From positions 496,001 to 560,000 of the forward strand of contig NZ_VSWH01000001.1 of the NCBI RefSeq assembly GCF_009602705.1: a DNA stretch of 64,000 nucleotides. The letters run 5' to 3'. The notes below the pieces were generated by a model. It was not told the DNA's origin. It saw only the letters and a list, made by a program, of their open reading frames with translations, and did no database searches. This DNA comes from Chryseobacterium vaccae. Lineage in GTDB: Bacteria > Bacteroidota > Bacteroidia > Flavobacteriales > Weeksellaceae. Both the position numbers and the translations under genes were made by a program. Every line of letters begins with the position of its first letter. Position 1 is the stretch's first letter. Positions 1 to 7,533 of the stretch are shown piece after piece.

Positions 1-807
1 AATACGGCCAACATTTAGTGCATTTAATGCGATTTTGAATCCGTTGTTTCTTTCTCCCAATAAGTTCTCAACAGGAACCTTCATATCATTAAAGAAAACC
101 TGGCGGGTAGAAGAGGCACGAATACCTAATTTATGTTCTTCTTCACCGAAAGTAAGGCTTTCAGGGTTTTCAAGCTCAGATCTGTTGATGACGAAACCAG
201 TGATGTTTTTGTCATCATCAATCTTAGCGAACAGAGTGAATGTATCAGCGAAACCTGCATTGGAAATCCACATTTTCTGTCCGTTGATGATATAATGTTT
301 TCCATCCTCGGAAAGTTTAGCTCTTGTTTTTCCAGAGTTCGCATCAGAACCTGCATCCGGTTCAGTTAAGCAGTAAGCCCCGAATTTTGCTCCTGTTGCC
401 AGATCCGGAAGGTATTTGTTTTTCTGCTCTTCAGTTCCGTAAAGAACAATTGGAAGGGTCCCGATTCCGGTGTGCGCGCCATAAGCAGTTGCCAATGAAC
501 CTGTAACTCCTGAAATATAATCGCAGGCAAGCATTGTGGTTACAAAGCCCATTCCAAGACCTCCGTATTCTTCAGGAACGGCAATTCCCAACATTCCCAT
601 TTCACCAAGCTTACGCATCGTTTCTTCAGTAAGAGCATAATCTTTCTTTTCAAAACGCTCTTTCTGCGGAACTACTTCTCTGTCTATAAATTCTTTCGCA
701 GAATCACGAAGCATTTTTTGTTCTTCATTTAATTCTTCAATACTGAAGATTTCGTTTGCAGGAATTTCTTTGATCAGGAATTCTCCGCCCTTAAGTATAT
801 TGCTCAT
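1..807 (-). CDS. fadE: acyl-CoA dehydrogenase, N-terminal part (gene runs off the window)
   Basis: The first 269 codons of a flavoenzyme that oxidises acyl-CoA to trans-2-enoyl-CoA, the first step of beta-oxidation. The visible protein begins MSNILKGGEF. It carries the acyl-CoA dehydrogenase N-terminal helical domain (LGEMGMLGIAVPEEYGGLGMG), then the family signature around AYCLTEPDAGSDANSG and the middle beta-domain (KMWISNAGFADTFTLFAKI). No stop lies inside the window, so the C-terminal catalytic and FAD-contacting part is unseen. It is the last visible gene of a leftward operon in the order regulator-fadN-fadA-fadE. The order fadN-fadA-fadE matches the Bacillus subtilis operon, which is why this symbol is used. 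Family assignment is firm; chain-length preference cannot be read. Confidence 0.93.
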   Translation of the reverse strand, partial: MSNILKGGEFLIKEIPANEIFSIEELNEEQKMLRDSAKEFIDREVVPQKERFEKKDYALTEETMRKLGEMGMLGIAVPEEYGGLGMGFVTTMLACDYISGVTGSLATAYGAHTGIGTLPIVLYGTEEQKNKYLPDLATGAKFGAYCLTEPDAGSDANSGKTRAKLSEDGKHYIINGQKMWISNAGFADTFTLFAKIDDDKNITGFVINRSELENPESLTFGEEEHKLGIRASSTRQVFFNDMKVPVENLLGERNNGFKIALNALNVGRI

Positions 808-857
808 TTGTTATTATTTTAAATTTTAGATTATAAATTTTAAATTAGATTTTGTCG

Positions 858-1214
858 TTATAAATTTTCAGATGATGTTTTAATGATTTTAGTCAAAATA
901 TTAATAATCATTTCTATTTCTTTTAAATAAGGCTCGATGTCAATTTGAACAAGACTTGAAGAAGGGTAAAGCTTCAGCCAATATTTTGTTTCTCTAGCTT
1001 CTTTGTTTGCAATAGAAAGCTTTGATATAAAATCTTTTTTAGACTGAGCTACAATAGCTTCTTCTACGTTTGCTCCGATAGAAGTTCCGGAACGAAGAAT
1101 TTGTTTTGATAAAATAAACTCATTTTGAGATTTACATTCAGTATAAAGTTTTATTATTCTTAAAGCAAATTCAAATGTTTTTATTTGGATCAAATTGTCT
1201 TGTTTGAAACTCAT
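858..1214 (-). CDS. four helix bundle protein (23S rRNA intervening-sequence family)
   Basis: A 118-residue, mainly helical protein of the four-helix-bundle family first described from ORFs inside 23S rRNA intervening sequences. The diagnostic stretch is QILRSGTSIGANVEEA followed by SKKDFISKLSIANKEARETKYWLKL. The family is common as single stand-alone genes in Bacteroidota and often scattered between unrelated genes. Its biochemical role is unknown. Here it lies between fadA and fadE with short gaps, so it is probably co-transcribed with the beta-oxidation genes, but nothing links it to fatty acids. It has its own ATG with AT-rich flanks on both sides, as expected for a small inserted cassette. 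Confidence 0.85.
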   Translation of the reverse strand: MSFKQDNLIQIKTFEFALRIIKLYTECKSQNEFILSKQILRSGTSIGANVEEAIVAQSKKDFISKLSIANKEARETKYWLKLYPSSSLVQIDIEPYLKEIEMIINILTKIIKTSSENL

Positions 1215-1245
1215 CTAAAATTTATAATTTAAAATCTATAATTAA

Positions 1246-2424
1246 TTAAAGTAGTTCAAAAATAGAAGCCGCTCCCTGGCCCGTTCCCACACACATGGAA
1301 ACCATTCCGTACTTGTTGCCGCGTCTTCTCATTTCGTCAAGAAGCTGAACGGTAAGTTTAGTTCCGGTACATCCAAGTGGGTGACCTAAAGCGATGGCAC
1401 CTCCGTTTACGTTCAGGATATCTGGATTTAAGCCTAATTCTTTCTTAATTGCTACCGATTGAGAGGCAAAAGCTTCGTTAAGCTCAATAAGCTCGATATC
1501 TTTTAGTTCTAAACCTGCCTGTTTTAATGCCTTTGGAATAGCGTAGATTGGTCCCATCCCCATGATTCTGGGTTCAAGACCTGCTGCTGCATAAGCCACT
1601 AATCTTGCTTCCGGCTGTAATCCTAATTCTTTAACCATTTCCTCGCTCATTACCATTACGAAAGCTGCTCCGTCACTCATTTGCGAAGAGTTTCCGGCTG
1701 TAACGCTTCCTCCGTTGGCGAATACAGGTCTTAACTTTGCTAAACCTGCAAGAGACGTATCTGCTCTTGGGCCTTCGTCCACAGAAAAGTCAAACTTTTT
1801 GGTCTGCATTTTCTGATTTTCGTCTAAGAAGTTATATTCTACAGGAATAGGAACAATCTGATTGGCAAATTTCCCTTCCTGATTTGCTTTTAAGGCTTTC
1901 ATATGGGATTCAAAAGCAAACTGATCCTGCTCTTCTCTTGATATATTATATTGTTTAGCTACTTCTTCAGCTGTGTAACCCATTCCCCAGTAATAATCAG
2001 GGTTGGTTTTTGCGATATCCGTTTCCGGAACCGGCTTATAACCTCCCATCGGAATATAAGACATAGATTCTGTACCTCCCGCGATAATACAGTCAGCCAT
2101 TCCTGCCTGGATTTTCGCTGAAGCAATCGCAATGGCCTCACTTCCTGATGCGCAGTATCTGTTTACGGTTACTCCCGGAACTTTATCTGTATTTAATCCC
2201 ATCAAAGAGATCAGACGGGCAACGTTAAGCCCCTGCTCAGCTTCAGGCATTGCATTCCCCACGATAAGGTCATCAATTCTGTTTTTATCTAATTGCGGAA
2301 GCTCTGCCATTAATTTTTCAATAACGGTAGCTGCCATTACATCGGGTCTTGTAAATCTTAAACTTCCCTTTGGAGCTTTTCCAACGGCCGTTCTGAACCC
2401 CTTTACTATATATGCTGTTTTCAT
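1246..2424 (-). CDS. fadA: acetyl-CoA C-acyltransferase (3-ketoacyl-CoA thiolase)
   Basis: A 392-residue thiolase of full family length that cleaves 3-ketoacyl-CoA into acetyl-CoA and a shortened acyl-CoA. The nucleophilic cysteine is Cys91 in NRYCASGSEA. The C-terminal catalytic His348 is in GHPLGCTG and the second cysteine, Cys378, is in CVGTGQGAA. It lies downstream of fadN and upstream of fadE, so the three genes cover all four beta-oxidation reactions. The fadN-fadA junction is about 650 bp and is filled by a REP-associated transposase and its repeats, which probably entered a formerly compact operon. An acetoacetyl-CoA thiolase role cannot be excluded, but the neighbours favour beta-oxidation. 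Confidence 0.95.
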   Translation of the reverse strand: MKTAYIVKGFRTAVGKAPKGSLRFTRPDVMAATVIEKLMAELPQLDKNRIDDLIVGNAMPEAEQGLNVARLISLMGLNTDKVPGVTVNRYCASGSEAIAIASAKIQAGMADCIIAGGTESMSYIPMGGYKPVPETDIAKTNPDYYWGMGYTAEEVAKQYNISREEQDQFAFESHMKALKANQEGKFANQIVPIPVEYNFLDENQKMQTKKFDFSVDEGPRADTSLAGLAKLRPVFANGGSVTAGNSSQMSDGAAFVMVMSEEMVKELGLQPEARLVAYAAAGLEPRIMGMGPIYAIPKALKQAGLELKDIELIELNEAFASQSVAIKKELGLNPDILNVNGGAIALGHPLGCTGTKLTVQLLDEMRRRGNKYGMVSMCVGTGQGAASIFELL

Positions 2425-2460
2425 ATTTTTTGTTTAATTAAATTGTTTTTGAGAAATTTT

Positions 2461-2533
2461 GCCTCGTAGAGGTAAACTGTTCATAGTTGTATTGTATTGC
2501 AATTTGCGGAGCTCCGTAGGAGCGACCTGTTAG
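2461..2533 (+). repeat. left pair of REP hairpins flanking the RAYT
   Basis: Two REP-like units on the plus strand. The outer unit (2461-2486) has a hairpin CCTC-GTA-GAGG followed by TAAACTGTTCATAG. The inner unit (2511-2533) has a hairpin GCTCC-GTA-GGAGC followed by GACCTGTTAG. Each is a 4-5 bp stem closed by a GTA loop plus a conserved tail. The inner tail includes the stop codon of the RAYT gene. The right pair at 2999-3073 is their mirror image. Confidence 0.85.
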
Positions 2534-2994
2534 TCTTCAATCCATTCAAATAAATATTTCGGATCATATTCAATTTCAAATTTTGACATAAAATCCAGAT
2601 ATTCTTCTCTAAAAGTTTTCTTTTTATGATGTTCTTCCTGTTTTAAAATATATTTTACAACAGAATCAACACTGCTTTTAGAATAAGAAAAAGCTCCGTA
2701 CCCTTCCTGCCAATTGAATTTTCCATTGATCCATCCTTTTTCATTGATGAATTTTGAAGAACCCGCTTTTATATCTCTTACTAAATCTGAAACTGACAAT
2801 ACAGGATTCATGCTTATAAGAATATGAACATGGTCGGGCATTGCAAATACAGCGAATAATTTTTGATTTCTGTTGCTAATGATACCTGTGATGAATTTAT
2901 GTAATTCCTCCCTGTTTTCTTTTGAAATCAGGTTTTGTCTTCCTTTTACTGCGAAAACAATTTGAATATAAATTTGTGTATAGGTATTAGCCAT
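2530..2994 (-). CDS. REP-associated tyrosine transposase (RAYT, IS200-like Y1 family)
   Basis: A 154-residue single-domain Y1 (HUH) transposase. The metal-binding HUH motif is His55-Val-His57 in MPDHVHILIS. The likely catalytic tyrosine is Tyr115 in SVVKYILKQEEHH, on the characteristic C-terminal helix. Enzymes of this kind nick and rejoin single-stranded DNA at REP hairpins. This copy looks intact, with an ATG start, both motifs and no frameshift. Its substrate is evident: four hairpins with GTA loops and an ACCTGTTAG or AACTGTTAA tail flank it as two inward-facing pairs. It interrupts the fadN-fadA operon in the same orientation, so operon transcription can still pass through. RAYTs are usually single-copy and domesticated rather than self-moving, and this one could be either. 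Confidence 0.92.
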   Translation of the reverse strand: MANTYTQIYIQIVFAVKGRQNLISKENREELHKFITGIISNRNQKLFAVFAMPDHVHILISMNPVLSVSDLVRDIKAGSSKFINEKGWINGKFNWQEGYGAFSYSKSSVDSVVKYILKQEEHHKKKTFREEYLDFMSKFEIEYDPKYLFEWIED

Positions 2995-2998
2995 AAAA

Positions 2999-3073
2999 CT
3001 AACAGGTCGCCTCTACGAGGCTCTTCAAAATTGTAAATTATTCATAGTTATTAACAGTTCGCTCCTACGGAGC
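2999..3073 (-). repeat. right pair of REP hairpins flanking the RAYT
   Basis: The inner unit (2999-3021) reads on the minus strand as GCCTC-GTA-GAGGC followed by GACCTGTTAG, the same tail as the left inner unit. The outer unit (3051-3073) reads GCTCC-GTA-GGAGC followed by GAACTGTTAA. The two pairs point toward the transposase from opposite sides, giving a symmetric outer-inner-gene-inner-outer layout. The inner right unit starts four bases upstream of the RAYT start codon. Confidence 0.85.
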
Positions 3074-3079
3074 TCCCTA

Positions 3080-5473
3080 TTAATTTCTCAACGGTTTACC
3101 ATTTTGTAACATATACTGAATTCTCTCAAGAGTTTTTCTTTCGCCGCAAAGCTGAAGGAAGGTTTCTCTTTCAAGGTTCAATAGGTATTGTTCCGTTACG
3201 ACAGTTGGTTCAGAAAGATTTCCTCCTACCATTACGTTGGCTAGTTTATCTGCAATTTTCTTATCGTGTGCGGAAATATAATTTCCTGTAAGCATCTGGT
3301 CGGTTCCTACGTAGAACATTCCTAATGCATCCTTACCAAGAACTTTAACTTTTTGCTCGATGGGTTGAGTATAGCCTTGTTCTGCCAATAGTTTGGCTAC
3401 TTTTTTAGCTTCGGCGATTTGTCTGTTTTTGCTTACGGAAACAATGTCTTTACCTTTTTCAAGGATTCCCATATCGTAGGCTTCATAAGCTGAAGTAGCA
3501 ACTTTACCCATAGCGATATTCATGAAGGCCTCACGGAGTCTGTTGTTTTTAACATCATCGTTGTGGAATTCTCTTGAAGTTCTTAAAGTCAATTCTTTTG
3601 TACCGCCACCGCCAGGAATTACACCAACACCTGTTTCTACAAGTCCGATATACGTTTCTGCTGCTGCAACCACTCGGTCTGCGTGCATGGTCATTTCGCA
3701 TCCGCCTCCTAAAGTCATTCCGTGAGGAGCAACTACAACAGGAATAGAAGAGTAGCGTACCCTCATCATGGATTTCTGGAAGTAAGCGATTGCCATATTC
3801 AGATCATCCCAGTCCTGTTCGATAGCCATCATAAGGATCATGGCAAGGTTGGCACCTACAGAGAAATTGGCTCCTTGGTTTCCTACGACTAATCCATCAT
3901 ATTCTTTTTCTGCTAAGTCAATGGCTCTGTTTAATCCATCAAGAACTTCGCCTCCAAGAGAGTTCATTTTTGAACGGATTTCGAAGTTGATGATTCCATC
4001 ACCAAGATCTTCAATTGCAGCCCCTGAATTGCTCCAAAGGGTTTTGTTTTTTCTAATATTATCAAGGATAATGAAAGCATCCTGTCCTGGAATTTTATTG
4101 TATTCTCCAGAGTTTTTATCAACATAAATGCTTTGTCCTTCGTCATTTACTTTATAGAACGTTTCTACATTTTTCACCCAGTCTGAAACTTCATATCCTG
4201 CATCTTTAGCCAGTTCAATACCTTTTTGAACCCCTACGGCATCCCAGATTTCAAATGGTCCGTTTTCCCATCCGAAACCGGCTCTCATGGCATCGTCAAT
4301 TTTATAAACTTCGTCAGAAATTTCAGGAACTTTATGCGAAACATAGGCGAATAGTGCTCCTAAAGATTTTCTGTAAAGTTCACCTGCTTTATCTTTACCG
4401 CCGATCAATACTTTGAATCGATCAATTGGTTTATCAATAGCTTTGGTTAATTCCAGGGTAGGGAAAGAAGATTTTCCCTGAAGTTCATATTCTAAGGTAT
4501 CAAGGTTTAATCCGTGAATTTCAGATTTTCCTTCTGCATTTTTCACTTTTTTATAGAATCCTTGTTCTGTTTTTGAGCCCAGCCATTTGTTATCCATCAT
4601 TTTCTGGATATAGGCAGGAAGAGCGAATACATCATTGAAGTCGTTCGCTTCAGCACCGCTTTGGCGTACACCATTGGCTACCATTACTAAGGTATCCAGA
4701 CCAACAACATCAGCCGTTCTGAATGTGGCAGATTTAGGACGGCCAATCACAGGACCTGTTAATTTATCTACGTCAGAAACAGTAAGACCTAATTTCTGTA
4801 CATTATGAAGAAGATCCATCATAGAAAATACCCCGATTCTGTTAGCGATGAAAGCGGGAGTATCTTTGGCTAAAACGGTTGTTTTACCTAGGAATTTAGC
4901 CCCATAGTTCATATAGAAATCTATGATTTCCGGATCTGTATCATTGGTAGGAATAATCTCAAGAAGAGGAAGGTATCTTACCGGATTGAAGAAGTGAGTT
5001 CCTGCAAAGTATTTTTTGAAATCTTCGCTTCTTCCTTCTGTTAAGAAATGGATTGGAATTCCGGATGTATTAGAAGAAATTAATGTTCCCGGTTTTCTGA
5101 ATTGTTCAATTTTTTCGTAAACTGACTTTTTGATGTCAAGTCTTTCAACCACAACTTCAATAATCCAGTCTGTATTTTTGATTTTCGGAAGATCATCGTC
5201 AAAGTTTCCTATCTTTATTCTGTCTGCAAATTTAGGCGAATAAAGGAGTGCCGGACTCGCTTTTTTTAGTTTTTCAAAGTTTTCAGCAGCAATTCTGTTT
5301 CTTACTGCCTTATCATCTTTGGTCAAACCTTTTTTCTGCTCAGCTTCAGTCAGTTCAAAAGGAACGATATCCAAAAGTGACACTTCCACGCCAATATTGG
5401 CAAAGTGTGCTGCAATACCGCTGCCCATAATTCCTGAACCAAGAACCGTTACATGTTTGATTCTTCTTTTCAT
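3080..5473 (-). CDS. fadN: 3-hydroxyacyl-CoA dehydrogenase / enoyl-CoA hydratase fusion
   Basis: A two-enzyme beta-oxidation protein of about 797 residues. The dehydrogenase comes first: its NAD-binding loop GSGIMGSG lies about 12 residues from the start, and the catalytic histidine is in AGTHFFNPVRYLPL. The crotonase (enoyl-CoA hydratase) domain follows in the C-terminal 40 percent, with the oxyanion-hole stretch HGMTLGGGCEM and GVGVIPGGGGTKE. This order is that of Bacillus FadN and the reverse of E. coli FadB. The start is placed at MKRRIKHVTVLG, because the 10 extra residues available from an ATG at 5503 precede the usual family start. The gene follows marR at a short distance and is surely in the same transcript. 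Confidence 0.94.
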   Translation of the reverse strand: MKRRIKHVTVLGSGIMGSGIAAHFANIGVEVSLLDIVPFELTEAEQKKGLTKDDKAVRNRIAAENFEKLKKASPALLYSPKFADRIKIGNFDDDLPKIKNTDWIIEVVVERLDIKKSVYEKIEQFRKPGTLISSNTSGIPIHFLTEGRSEDFKKYFAGTHFFNPVRYLPLLEIIPTNDTDPEIIDFYMNYGAKFLGKTTVLAKDTPAFIANRIGVFSMMDLLHNVQKLGLTVSDVDKLTGPVIGRPKSATFRTADVVGLDTLVMVANGVRQSGAEANDFNDVFALPAYIQKMMDNKWLGSKTEQGFYKKVKNAEGKSEIHGLNLDTLEYELQGKSSFPTLELTKAIDKPIDRFKVLIGGKDKAGELYRKSLGALFAYVSHKVPEISDEVYKIDDAMRAGFGWENGPFEIWDAVGVQKGIELAKDAGYEVSDWVKNVETFYKVNDEGQSIYVDKNSGEYNKIPGQDAFIILDNIRKNKTLWSNSGAAIEDLGDGIINFEIRSKMNSLGGEVLDGLNRAIDLAEKEYDGLVVGNQGANFSVGANLAMILMMAIEQDWDDLNMAIAYFQKSMMRVRYSSIPVVVAPHGMTLGGGCEMTMHADRVVAAAETYIGLVETGVGVIPGGGGTKELTLRTSREFHNDDVKNNRLREAFMNIAMGKVATSAYEAYDMGILEKGKDIVSVSKNRQIAEAKKVAKLLAEQGYTQPIEQKVKVLGKDALGMFYVGTDQMLTGNYISAHDKKIADKLANVMVGGNLSEPTVVTEQYLLNLERETFLQLCGERKTLERIQYMLQNGKPLRN

Positions 5474-5528
5474 ATGTAAATTTTTATTGTTTCTAAAGGC
5501 CATATATACCTTGTGGTGATATGATCGC

Positions 5529-5981
5529 TTATTTTCTGTTGTTTAATAATTCGTTGGCTATCTTCATGACTTCAGACATGACTTCTTTGAAGGTTTCCAG
5601 TTTTTCAGGAGCAATCTTTTCCATCACTTTCTTATTAAAGTTCACAACAACTTCTTTAGACATGTTTCTGGAGTTGAGACCTTTATCTGTAAGCTTGATG
5701 ATCACTTCTCTTTTATCGGTGGTCGTCTTTTCCTTATAGATATAGCCGTTATCCTCCAGAAGTTTGATGATCCGGGTCAGGGAAGTGGGTTCAATGGCCA
5801 TTTTGGGGCCAAGATTGGTACTTCTTGTTCCTTCTTTCGGATCAATCTTAAGAAGAGTTAGGGCCTGAACAGCCGTAGAATCATGCTCCTGTGCCAATTC
5901 TGTGTACATTTTGGAAACAGCTAACCATGTCTGCTTCAAAATGAGATCTACGTTTTCTATTTTTTCCTTGTTATTATCCAT
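5529..5981 (-). CDS. MarR family transcriptional regulator of the fad operon
   Basis: A 150-residue winged-helix regulator of the MarR family. The recognition helix and wing are in MAIEPTSLTRIIKLLEDNGYIYKEKTTTDKREVIIKLTDKG, where the D-x-R motif of the wing is visible. It is the first gene of the beta-oxidation operon, with fadN starting about 55 bp downstream. MarR proteins in such positions usually repress their own operon and release DNA on binding a ligand, here plausibly a fatty acyl-CoA (inference). A palindrome overlapping its promoter, with an inverted second copy upstream, supports autoregulation. Confidence 0.9.
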   Translation of the reverse strand: MDNNKEKIENVDLILKQTWLAVSKMYTELAQEHDSTAVQALTLLKIDPKEGTRSTNLGPKMAIEPTSLTRIIKLLEDNGYIYKEKTTTDKREVIIKLTDKGLNSRNMSKEVVVNFNKKVMEKIAPEKLETFKEVMSEVMKIANELLNNRK

Positions 5982-6003
5982 CTTTCGTACTAATGGTGTT
6001 ACC

Positions 6004-6011
6004 CAAATTTA
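6004..6011 (-). promoter_or_regulatory. -7 element of the marR-fad operon promoter
   Basis: On the minus strand this reads TAAATTTG, a match to the Bacteroidota -7 consensus TAnnTTTG, 23 bases upstream of the marR start codon. No clear TTG is seen at the -33 position. That place is occupied by the palindrome at 6018-6033, as expected of a promoter under repressor control. Confidence 0.6.
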
Positions 6012-6017
6012 GTAAAT

Positions 6018-6033
6018 ATTATGCATGCATAGC
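6018..6033. promoter_or_regulatory. putative MarR operator, promoter-proximal copy
   Basis: The sequence ATTATGCATGCATAGC has a perfect 12-base palindromic core TATGCATGCATA. It lies just upstream of the -7 element, in the spacer and -33 region of the marR-fad promoter, where a bound dimer would block RNA polymerase. MarR proteins typically bind palindromes of 16-20 bp. Confidence 0.6.
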
Positions 6034-6100
6034 ATTTATTAACGTTAAATTTTGTTAATAATCTGATAATAAGACGGTTAAATTGTATGACAAGCATAAT

Positions 6101-6116
6101 ACTATGCATGCATAAT
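6101..6116. promoter_or_regulatory. putative MarR operator, distal inverted copy
   Basis: The sequence ACTATGCATGCATAAT is the reverse complement of the promoter-proximal site at all but one of 16 positions. The centres of the two sites are 83 bp apart, close to eight helical turns, so two dimers would lie on the same face of the DNA. Cooperative binding or looping is an inference from this spacing. Confidence 0.5.
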
Positions 6117-6144
6117 ATGTGAATTAAATAAAGAAAACTGAGTA

Positions 6145-7068
6145 TTAATGAATGTTTTTAACGAAATCTATTATTTCTTCAAAAGATTCGCATTGGTGCT
6201 TAGAGTTGTTATTACGAATCTCCCAAATTTCATTCTGATAGTCAAAATAAAGAGAGGAAAGATCTTTTTCAAAGTTTTTCTGCAGTAAAGAATACAGCAT
6301 TTCCTTATGAACCTGGGGGGCAGTTATAGATGGAGGAACAAAACGGTCATTGACCTGAAATAAAGAAACATTGGTGAGTTCATCATGCTGCAGGAGAACA
6401 TCTTCAACCATTCCTGAAAAAAGCTTTTGATCTTTCACATACCAGATCTTGTCAGCAAATTCTTTGGCCAGCCGCCAGTCGTGGGAAGAGAATAAAATGA
6501 TTTTGTTCTGTTCTTTTGCCAGTTTGCGGAGGGTCTTTAAAATAATTATTTTGTTTTTTTCATCCAGATGTGTGGTAGGTTCATCTAGGATAATAACAGG
6601 GGAGTTCTGTGTAATGGCACGGCCGATAAAGGCTTTCTGCAGATTTCCGTCTGAAAGATTCTTAAGCGGAGTATGTCTGTACTGAACCAGATCCAGTTCC
6701 TCTATAATATGGACAACTTCTTCCCGGTCTTCTTTTTTAAGTTCAAAATAGAAAGGATAGTAGATGTATTTTCCTAATGAAATAAGATCTTCAACGGTAT
6801 GATGTTGGGGAATATTTGATTTTGAAAAAACCACAGCGATATTCTCTGCGATTTCTTTCACAGAAAGATTCTTTATGTTTTTATTATTGATCAGGATTTC
6901 ACCACTTAAAAGAGACTGCTGGTGAAGAATAGATTTAATCAGCGTTGTTTTTCCAACCCCGTTATTTCCGATCAGAAGACATACATCACCCAGCTTCAAC
7001 TCAGCATTTGCATTTGAAATTAAAATTTTTTGATATCCGATGTTGGCTTGTCTGATTTGTAAGTGCAT
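6145..7068 (-). CDS. ABC transporter ATP-binding protein (FecE/BtuD type)
   Basis: A 307-residue ATPase of the iron-siderophore/cobalamin uptake class. Walker A is GNNGVGKTT (residues 34-42) and Walker B is VIILDEPTTHLDE. The signature motif is LSDGNLQKAFIGRA in place of the usual LSGGQ, an atypical version. The last 70 residues extend beyond the ATPase core and have no recognised motif. It is transcribed after a FecCD-type permease gene and a small membrane protein, three bases from the latter, so it is the ATPase of that importer. No periplasmic binding protein or TonB-dependent receptor is present nearby, so the substrate (Fe-siderophore, haem or cobalamin) cannot be read. Confidence 0.87.
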   Translation of the reverse strand: MHLQIRQANIGYQKILISNANAELKLGDVCLLIGNNGVGKTTLIKSILHQQSLLSGEILINNKNIKNLSVKEIAENIAVVFSKSNIPQHHTVEDLISLGKYIYYPFYFELKKEDREEVVHIIEELDLVQYRHTPLKNLSDGNLQKAFIGRAITQNSPVIILDEPTTHLDEKNKIIILKTLRKLAKEQNKIILFSSHDWRLAKEFADKIWYVKDQKLFSGMVEDVLLQHDELTNVSLFQVNDRFVPPSITAPQVHKEMLYSLLQKNFEKDLSSLYFDYQNEIWEIRNNNSKHQCESFEEIIDFVKNIH

Positions 7069-7070
7069 GT

Positions 7071-7358
7071 TTAAACAGAAATAAAAATTACAAATAAAAT
7101 AAGAGGGAGAAGGCTAAATAAAAAATATGAGATTTTATTGTTTTTGACTTTCCCCAAGGAATATCCTCCTAATATAATAGAACCCCAGAAAGCAACAGGC
7201 ATTGCAATAAAAAGCCACCAATTATGCCCGGATGAATAAATCCAGTGGAGCTCTTTATTCATCCTGAACATTTTTGAATATTCCAGAAAAATAACACTAA
7301 ATACAAACAAAATTATGCTTGCTGAAATTAACTGTTTCTGTGTTATCCTAATACTCAT
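7071..7358 (-). CDS. small membrane protein of unknown function within the ABC importer operon
   Basis: A protein of about 95 residues with three predicted membrane segments: ISASIILFVFSVIFLEY near the N-terminus, WWLFIAMPVAFWGSIILGGYSL in the middle, and YFLFSLLPLILFVIFISV at the C-terminus. No family was recognised. The ATG giving MSIRITQKQL is preferred. An upstream TTG would add ten residues. It ends two bases before the ATPase gene and follows the permease gene by about 175 bp, so it is probably co-expressed with the importer. It could be an accessory subunit or simply an inserted gene. Confidence 0.6.
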   Translation of the reverse strand: MSIRITQKQLISASIILFVFSVIFLEYSKMFRMNKELHWIYSSGHNWWLFIAMPVAFWGSIILGGYSLGKVKNNKISYFLFSLLPLILFVIFISV

Positions 7359-7533
7359 TGAGTTTATTCTAATATCGTCACTTTTCAATTCGACATATCA
7401 ATATTACAAAATTTATAGATAAGAATCTGCTTTATCCGCGAGACAATAAATAATCTCGGATTAGATGCAAATATTAATCAAATTATAGCTTCTTCATAAA
7501 TTGACCATTCACACTCATTCACTTATTGACTTT

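Noticed and set aside
35..506. Short frames on both strands
   Set aside because: All lie inside the acyl-CoA dehydrogenase gene in other frames.
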